A stretch of 9,969 bases of DNA from contig CAZJFS010000158.1 of NCBI GenBank assembly GCA_964545075.1, positions 1-9,969 of the forward strand, written 5' to 3'. Below, piece by piece: positions 6,803-9,969 of this stretch; position 1 is the stretch's first letter, and the number at the start of each line of letters is the position of its first letter. Source of the DNA: DAOPXV01 sp035352535 (GTDB lineage: Bacteria > Muiribacteriota > UBA9980). A program made the position numbers and the translations under genes. The notes under the pieces were generated by a model. It saw only the letters and a program-made list of their open reading frames with translations. It was not told the origin of the DNA and made no database searches.

Positions 6803-7585
6803 ATGATGAAAAAAACAAGGTTTTTAAAGCACAACTTCATATATAAAAATGAAGGCCTCAGGCTAATAACTTTTGAGAAAGCTTTCGCCATACCTCTCGT
6901 CATACTTTTTTCAGTCGTCATAATGATATTCGCGTTCATGCTTATATCGTCGAACGTGCAATCTAAAAAGCAGCGCAGCTCAACTCTTCTAACGACCAAA
7001 GCCAATTTCATGGCGCAGGGCGGGCTTCAGCACTTCAAATTGAAATACAAACTCATGCCGCAGCTTATGTTCGATTGCGGACGCCTTTATATGGGATTTT
7101 CCCCGGCTTATAACCTGCCCGACCAATTCGATAACATCAACCAGTCAGGAACTTCCTATCCTCAATACCTTGCGCGTTTCATCGAAGACGTAACCACGGG
7201 CTACGACACGGCCACCGTCGCTCTCGAAACGCCGGCTGGCGCACCGTCGCTCGTCGACGTAAATAATATCACGGGAAGCAAGAACAGCGATAATATCAAT
7301 AAAAAGGGCGGCTTTAAAACCATGCCTCTCGCTCTGGGCGGATTTCAGATGACCGACGCCCAGGCGAACGAAGACTTCACCGAATGGGGCTACCTTCCGC
7401 AATCGATCAAAAACGGAAGTTTAAGGCGCGGAAGCGAGAATGGAAAAAATTTCATGGAGCAATCAATCACGATAGAAATGATTGGACGCGCAAAAAATAA
7501 CGTCGGCGGCCAATCGCCCGGAGAATCAAAATATCGGACCCACACAGTGCGCGAAACGATACTTGTCAGAAAATACACGAATTGA
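6803..7585 (+). CDS. PilX/GspK-like minor pilin, cassette A
   Basis: A 260-residue protein with a long basic leader ending EKA (residue 27), then FAIPLVILFSVVIMIFAFML and a polar helix containing QSKKQR, ANFMAQGGLQ and FKLKYKL. At mature position +5 there is Leu rather than Glu, and Pro at +4. Lack of Glu5 is the trait of GspK and PilX-type subunits that cap the filament. The start at 6803 (ATG ATG) gives exactly the same 27-residue leader as the copy B protein; the longer reading from a TTG at 6794 adds three residues and has no support. No good ribosome site precedes it. The middle (about 90-170) diverges from copy B while the C-terminal EQSITIE and NVGG segments are conserved. It is the last gene of cassette A. 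Confidence 0.8.
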   Translation: MMKKTRFLKHNFIYKNEGLRLITFEKAFAIPLVILFSVVIMIFAFMLISSNVQSKKQRSSTLLTTKANFMAQGGLQHFKLKYKLMPQLMFDCGRLYMGFSPAYNLPDQFDNINQSGTSYPQYLARFIEDVTTGYDTATVALETPAGAPSLVDVNNITGSKNSDNINKKGGFKTMPLALGGFQMTDAQANEDFTEWGYLPQSIKNGSLRRGSENGKNFMEQSITIEMIGRAKNNVGGQSPGESKYRTHTVRETILVRKYTN

Positions 7586-7704
7586 TTTTCCCCTGTATAA
7601 ACCGGACTTAAAGTTCAAGCGGCTTGACACGGCCCGATATGTTTTGTAGAATTAGAGTAGGAGTATGGTCGAAAAATCTATATTTTTGTGGAGATGCATT
7701 TCTG
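7586..7704 (+). other. Intercassette region
   Basis: This 119-bp gap between the two cassettes contains the promoter at 7624-7652 and a leader of about 45 nt for cassette B. A frame is open through it into the downstream gene, but that reading would translate the promoter and give an implausibly long prepilin leader. I see no convincing terminator for cassette A here. Confidence 0.6.
7624..7652 (+). promoter_or_regulatory. Sigma70-type promoter for cassette B
   Basis: A perfect -35 TTGACA (7624-7629), a 17-bp spacer and -10 TAGAAT (7647-7652, 5 of 6 to consensus). Transcription would start near 7659, about 45 nt before the ATG at 7705. It is the best promoter match in the window and lets cassette B be expressed separately from cassette A. 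Confidence 0.7.
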
Positions 7705-8409
7705 ATGTTTTATAAAAATTTAAAATCTGAAAGCCCTACGTCAAGCGGCAAACGGGCATTCACTCTTATCGAAATGCTCATTGCCGTAGCGATTCTGGCT
7801 ATGCTCTCCTACGGGCTTTACACGCTTTTTTCAAGAACGGTTAAAAACGTAGACGTCGGAGACTGGAAAAACAAGGTGCAGTTGAAAATGAGAACTGGAA
7901 TAAAACAGCTTAACGCCGATATTTCCGCGGCCTGTTATCCTTCCAAAATAACTATCGGAGATACGGTTGTGGACAAAACGGCCCAGTGGCAGCTTTCATA
8001 TAAGGACGGTTCGACGGATACTAAAACTTTCAAGGGCGATCTTCTTTCTTTTTTTATTTGCACACCCGGAAAGGATCTGCCCGATGAAAAATTCGCCAGA
8101 AAGATAGTTAAAACGGTTTTAAGCGCCGACGTGATAGATGGGCACGCGCGTCTTTACTATCAAAAATCAATGGTCGAAGGGACCACCGATAATCCGAATG
8201 AAGATAATAAAAAAACCATACTGCTTGAAGACGTAACCAATTTCGACGCCAAAGTAATAAAAGTCGAAGACCCCAAGGCTTTCGATAAAGAAAACAAGAT
8301 AAAATATGTTTTAAGGATCGAAATGCAGGCCGTTCATCCCCGCTATCCCAAGACTATAGTAACGGAAAATACCGAAGTTCCGCTCATGGTCGGCTTCGGA
8401 AAAATTTAA
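7705..8409 (+). CDS. PilW/GspJ-like minor pilin, cassette B
   Basis: A 234-residue prepilin, counterpart of the protein at 5378-6103. The leader ends KRA (residue 18), then FTLIEMLIAVAILAM with Glu23 at +5. The following GLYTLFSRTVKNVDVG is nearly identical to the copy A protein, and the C-terminal LLEDVTNFD and HPRYPKT segments also match. I place the start at the ATG at 7705, preceded by GTGGAG (7688-7693, 11 nt away). Longer readings from TTG 7624 or ATG 7639 would run over the promoter and give a leader of 40 or more residues. The centre (about 70-160) is the most diverged part relative to copy A. Its function as a tip-proximal minor pilin is inferred from family and operon position. Confidence 0.83.
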   Translation: MFYKNLKSESPTSSGKRAFTLIEMLIAVAILAMLSYGLYTLFSRTVKNVDVGDWKNKVQLKMRTGIKQLNADISAACYPSKITIGDTVVDKTAQWQLSYKDGSTDTKTFKGDLLSFFICTPGKDLPDEKFARKIVKTVLSADVIDGHARLYYQKSMVEGTTDNPNEDNKKTILLEDVTNFDAKVIKVEDPKAFDKENKIKYVLRIEMQAVHPRYPKTIVTENTEVPLMVGFGKI

Positions 8410-8418
8410 AACGGTGAA
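8406..8418 (+). repeat. 13-bp repeat ahead of the second gene of cassette B
   Basis: TTAAAACGGTGAA occurs here, overlapping the stop codon of the first cassette B gene, and again at 9142-9154 ahead of the third. In this copy the actual ribosome site is the AGGAG downstream (8424-8428), so the repeat is not needed for initiation. Confidence 0.6.
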
Positions 8419-8436
8419 ATTGCAGGAGCATGAGTT

Positions 8437-9126
8437 ATGGGTAAGTTTTTAAAAATCATCCGGCGACTTAATATTAAAGGCGTCACGCTCGCGGAGATAC
8501 TTATCGCCGTGGCCATGTTCGCGGTCGCTTTCATGCCGATAGCTTCGATCATATCCAAGACGACCCGGAAGACGCACGATATGAATTACGAGATCACCGC
8601 CGAGACTATCGGAAAAAGCATTCTCGAACAGATAATAAAGACGGTCCCCTTCGATAAGGTCACGCCTGATATAACAGTAGGCCTTGAAGACGGCAAGGAC
8701 GTAAAACTCGATTTCACCGACAAATCAGCCATCGCCAAGATCGAATTCACCGGAGATAAATCCGGTTCCGTTATAAAATATGAAGGCGCCGAATACAAAT
8801 GGGAAATTGAAATTAAAAATCTTGACGCCAAAGATCTTCCCCTTTCATATTGGGACCCCAGAAACGATAAACCGAAAGGCGCTACGCCATGGCCGACCAA
8901 TTTGATCGGCACCAAAAACGATGCGGTTCAAAAAGTTGAAAAATTTGAAAATATCACCGCCGATAATTTCGCAAAAGGCGGAAAAAATATAATAATGAAA
9001 ACAATAAAACTCAGGATTTCCTGGCAGATCATGAACGAAAAAGGCAACGACTTCAAGGACGACAGAAGAAAATTCATACTCGTATCCAGAAAAGCCAGGA
9101 TCGAATATGACCAGGACTTCAGATAA
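8437..9126 (+). CDS. PilV/GspI-like minor pilin, cassette B
   Basis: A 229-residue prepilin, counterpart of the protein at 6129-6773. The leader ends IKG (residue 15), then VTLAEILIAVAMFAVAF with Glu20 at +5, followed by a TAETIGKSILEQII helix of GspI/PilV type. The shared stretch FMPI-x-SII-x-KTT-x-KTH-x-MN makes the duplication plain. Unlike its copy A counterpart it keeps Gly at the cleavage position. The ATG at 8437 has a strong AGGAG (8424-8428) 8 nt upstream. It carries about 15 more residues than copy A, in the middle, where charged and Pro/Gly-rich sequence suggests loops. It is 27 bp after the first cassette B gene and 31 bp before the third. Confidence 0.85.
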   Translation: MGKFLKIIRRLNIKGVTLAEILIAVAMFAVAFMPIASIISKTTRKTHDMNYEITAETIGKSILEQIIKTVPFDKVTPDITVGLEDGKDVKLDFTDKSAIAKIEFTGDKSGSVIKYEGAEYKWEIEIKNLDAKDLPLSYWDPRNDKPKGATPWPTNLIGTKNDAVQKVEKFENITADNFAKGGKNIIMKTIKLRISWQIMNEKGNDFKDDRRKFILVSRKARIEYDQDFR

Positions 9127-9141
9127 ACTAAACGCGCCTCA

Positions 9142-9154
9142 TTAAAACGGTGAA
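9142..9154 (+). promoter_or_regulatory. Ribosome-site-bearing copy of the 13-bp repeat
   Basis: TTAAAACGGTGAA, the same 13 bases as at 8406-8418. Here its GGTGA (9149-9153) stands 4 nt before the ATG at 9158 and so can serve as the Shine-Dalgarno site of the third cassette B gene, supporting that start over the in-frame ATGs at 9167 and 9176. Confidence 0.55.
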
Positions 9155-9157
9155 TTT

Positions 9158-9958
9158 ATGAAAAAAATGAAATTTATGAAAAAAACCAAAAAAGACGAAC
9201 GGTTCGGAAACTTTTCGCTCATTTTCAAGCAGCGCGCTTTCGCGATACCGCTCGTTATATTTCTTTCCGTAGTTTTAATGATCTTCGCGTTCATGCTTGT
9301 CCAGTCCAATACCCAGTCCAAGAAGCAGCGCAACGCTACCATATCGACCACAAAAGCTTATTTTATGGCTCTTGCCGGCCTTCAACAGTTCAAATTAAAA
9401 TATAAACTCCTTCCCGAACAACTTTTCAAATCCTCGTGCATGTATTACGGCTATTCGCCCTTTTATATCCCGCCGGGAGGCGCGGCTTTCGATCAATTCA
9501 GCGCGGCTAATCAAAGCAAGACGGGCAAACGTTATCCGGAATTCGTAGCTAATTTCGTCGAAGATATAAACTCATATGAAACCGATCCCGACGGCAGCGC
9601 TTCCGGCGGCAAGACTTCCAGCGGCGGCAAGCCTATCGTAAAGGTTCCGGTAAACGTCACGCCGACCGGCGGATACAAAACCTGGAGTTTTAAGATAGGC
9701 GGTTTCGCGCTCGACGATCCCGAAGCGCGCGACACGATCGAAGAATGGGGCTACAAAATAGTCGACGTCAAACTGGGAAGCTTAAAAAAAGAAAGCAATC
9801 CCGGCGCGGATCGGATGCCATACATAGAACAGTCAATAACCATCGACATAGAAGGCAAATCAAAATCCAACGTCGGCGGCCTGGCCAAGGATGAAACGGG
9901 CTTCAATAAATTCAAGGTCACCGAAACCATACTTTTGAAGCGCGAAATAAGAAAGTAA
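9158..9958 (+). CDS. PilX/GspK-like minor pilin, cassette B
   Basis: A 266-residue protein, counterpart of that at 6803-7585. The leader is Lys-rich, ends QRA at residue 27, and is followed by FAIPLVIFLSVVLMIFAFML. As in copy A there is Pro at +4 and Leu at +5 in place of Glu, a trait of GspK/PilX-like tip subunits. QSKKQR, TTKAYFMALAGLQ and FKLKYKL continue the conserved helix. The central region includes a Ser/Gly-rich stretch (about 145-155) not seen in copy A, then GGYKT, EEWGY, EQSITID and NVGG matching copy A. In-frame ATGs at 9167 and 9176 are alternative starts, but 9158 has a GGTGA site and the same leader length as copy A. It ends 11 bp before the window edge. Confidence 0.82.
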   Translation: MKKMKFMKKTKKDERFGNFSLIFKQRAFAIPLVIFLSVVLMIFAFMLVQSNTQSKKQRNATISTTKAYFMALAGLQQFKLKYKLLPEQLFKSSCMYYGYSPFYIPPGGAAFDQFSAANQSKTGKRYPEFVANFVEDINSYETDPDGSASGGKTSSGGKPIVKVPVNVTPTGGYKTWSFKIGGFALDDPEARDTIEEWGYKIVDVKLGSLKKESNPGADRMPYIEQSITIDIEGKSKSNVGGLAKDETGFNKFKVTETILLKREIRK

Positions 9959-9969
9959 ATTAATTTATT

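Larger units (their letters stand above)
5378..7585 (+). repeat. Minor-pilin cassette, copy A of a tandem duplication
   Basis: Three genes, PilW/GspJ-like, PilV/GspI-like and PilX/GspK-like, recur in the same order and orientation immediately downstream (copy B, about 7705-9958). Each gene's closest relative in the window is its counterpart. By hand alignment about 46 of 64 residues match over the N-terminal block of the third pair, and about 40 of 71 over that of the second pair. Homology runs to the C-termini, so whole genes were duplicated. Confidence 0.85.
7705..9958 (+). repeat. Minor-pilin cassette, copy B of a tandem duplication
   Basis: Second unit of the duplication whose first unit is 5378-7585. 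Gene order and reading direction are the same, and spacings are similar (about 25-32 bp between genes). It differs in having its own promoter and better ribosome sites. The window ends 11 bp after the last stop codon, so further copies downstream cannot be excluded. Confidence 0.85.

Noticed and set aside
7586..7623. Possible terminator after cassette A
   Set aside because: Only weak short dyads such as ACTTAAAGT are present, with no GC-rich stem followed by a T-tract.
1..9969. Phage, transposon, CRISPR, tRNA or rRNA content
   Set aside because: I found no integrase or transposase motifs, no terminal inverted repeats, no regularly spaced repeats and no structural RNA signatures; composition is even throughout.

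Overview
The window reads as a bacterial chromosome segment with dense, mostly plus-strand genes of uniform composition. ATA is common for Ile and AAA for Lys, and I see no mobile element, RNA gene or CRISPR array. A probable lipoprotein, a family 4 uracil-DNA glycosylase and many prepilin-like proteins point to a bacterium with a type IV pilus or type II secretion-like filament, most likely diderm. The HEAT-TPR, NHL and multiple-prepilin mix resembles uncultivated candidate-phylum genomes (for example Riflebacteria or Wallbacteria-like), but this placement is a low-confidence impression.

Layout. Positions 2-802 hold the 3' part of a MEMO-family gene (AmmeMemoRadiSam system protein B) whose start lies upstream of the window. 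It is followed 17 bp later by a long gene (820-3267, TTG start) for about 21 HEAT repeats plus three TPRs; part of the HEAT array has a precise 122-residue super-repeat. A small type IV pilin-like gene (3271-3609, minus) converges on it with a 3-bp gap. A 157-bp AT-rich divergent region (3610-3766) carries promoters in both directions that appear to share one palindromic -35 hexamer. Rightward from it lie an NHL-repeat lipoprotein gene (3767-4780) and, 1 bp later, a family 4 uracil-DNA glycosylase gene (4782-5366).

From 5378 to 9958 the window is a tandem duplication of a three-gene minor-pilin cassette. Each copy encodes, in order, a PilW/GspJ-like, a PilV/GspI-like and a PilX/GspK-like protein. 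The copies are clearly homologous gene by gene yet diverged, so the duplication is old or the copies have specialised. A consensus-like promoter (TTGACA, 17 bp, TAGAAT) sits between them, so copy B can be transcribed alone; it also shows that the longest frame for the first gene of copy B starts too early. The three proteins of a cassette plausibly form a filament-tip complex, as minor pilins do in known systems. The major pilin, prepilin peptidase, ATPases and secretin are not in the window. The small minus-strand pilin is a separate candidate subunit.

The best candidate for something undescribed is the paired minor-pilin cassettes, with their separate promoter, Ala at the predicted cleavage site and Glu5-less third members.
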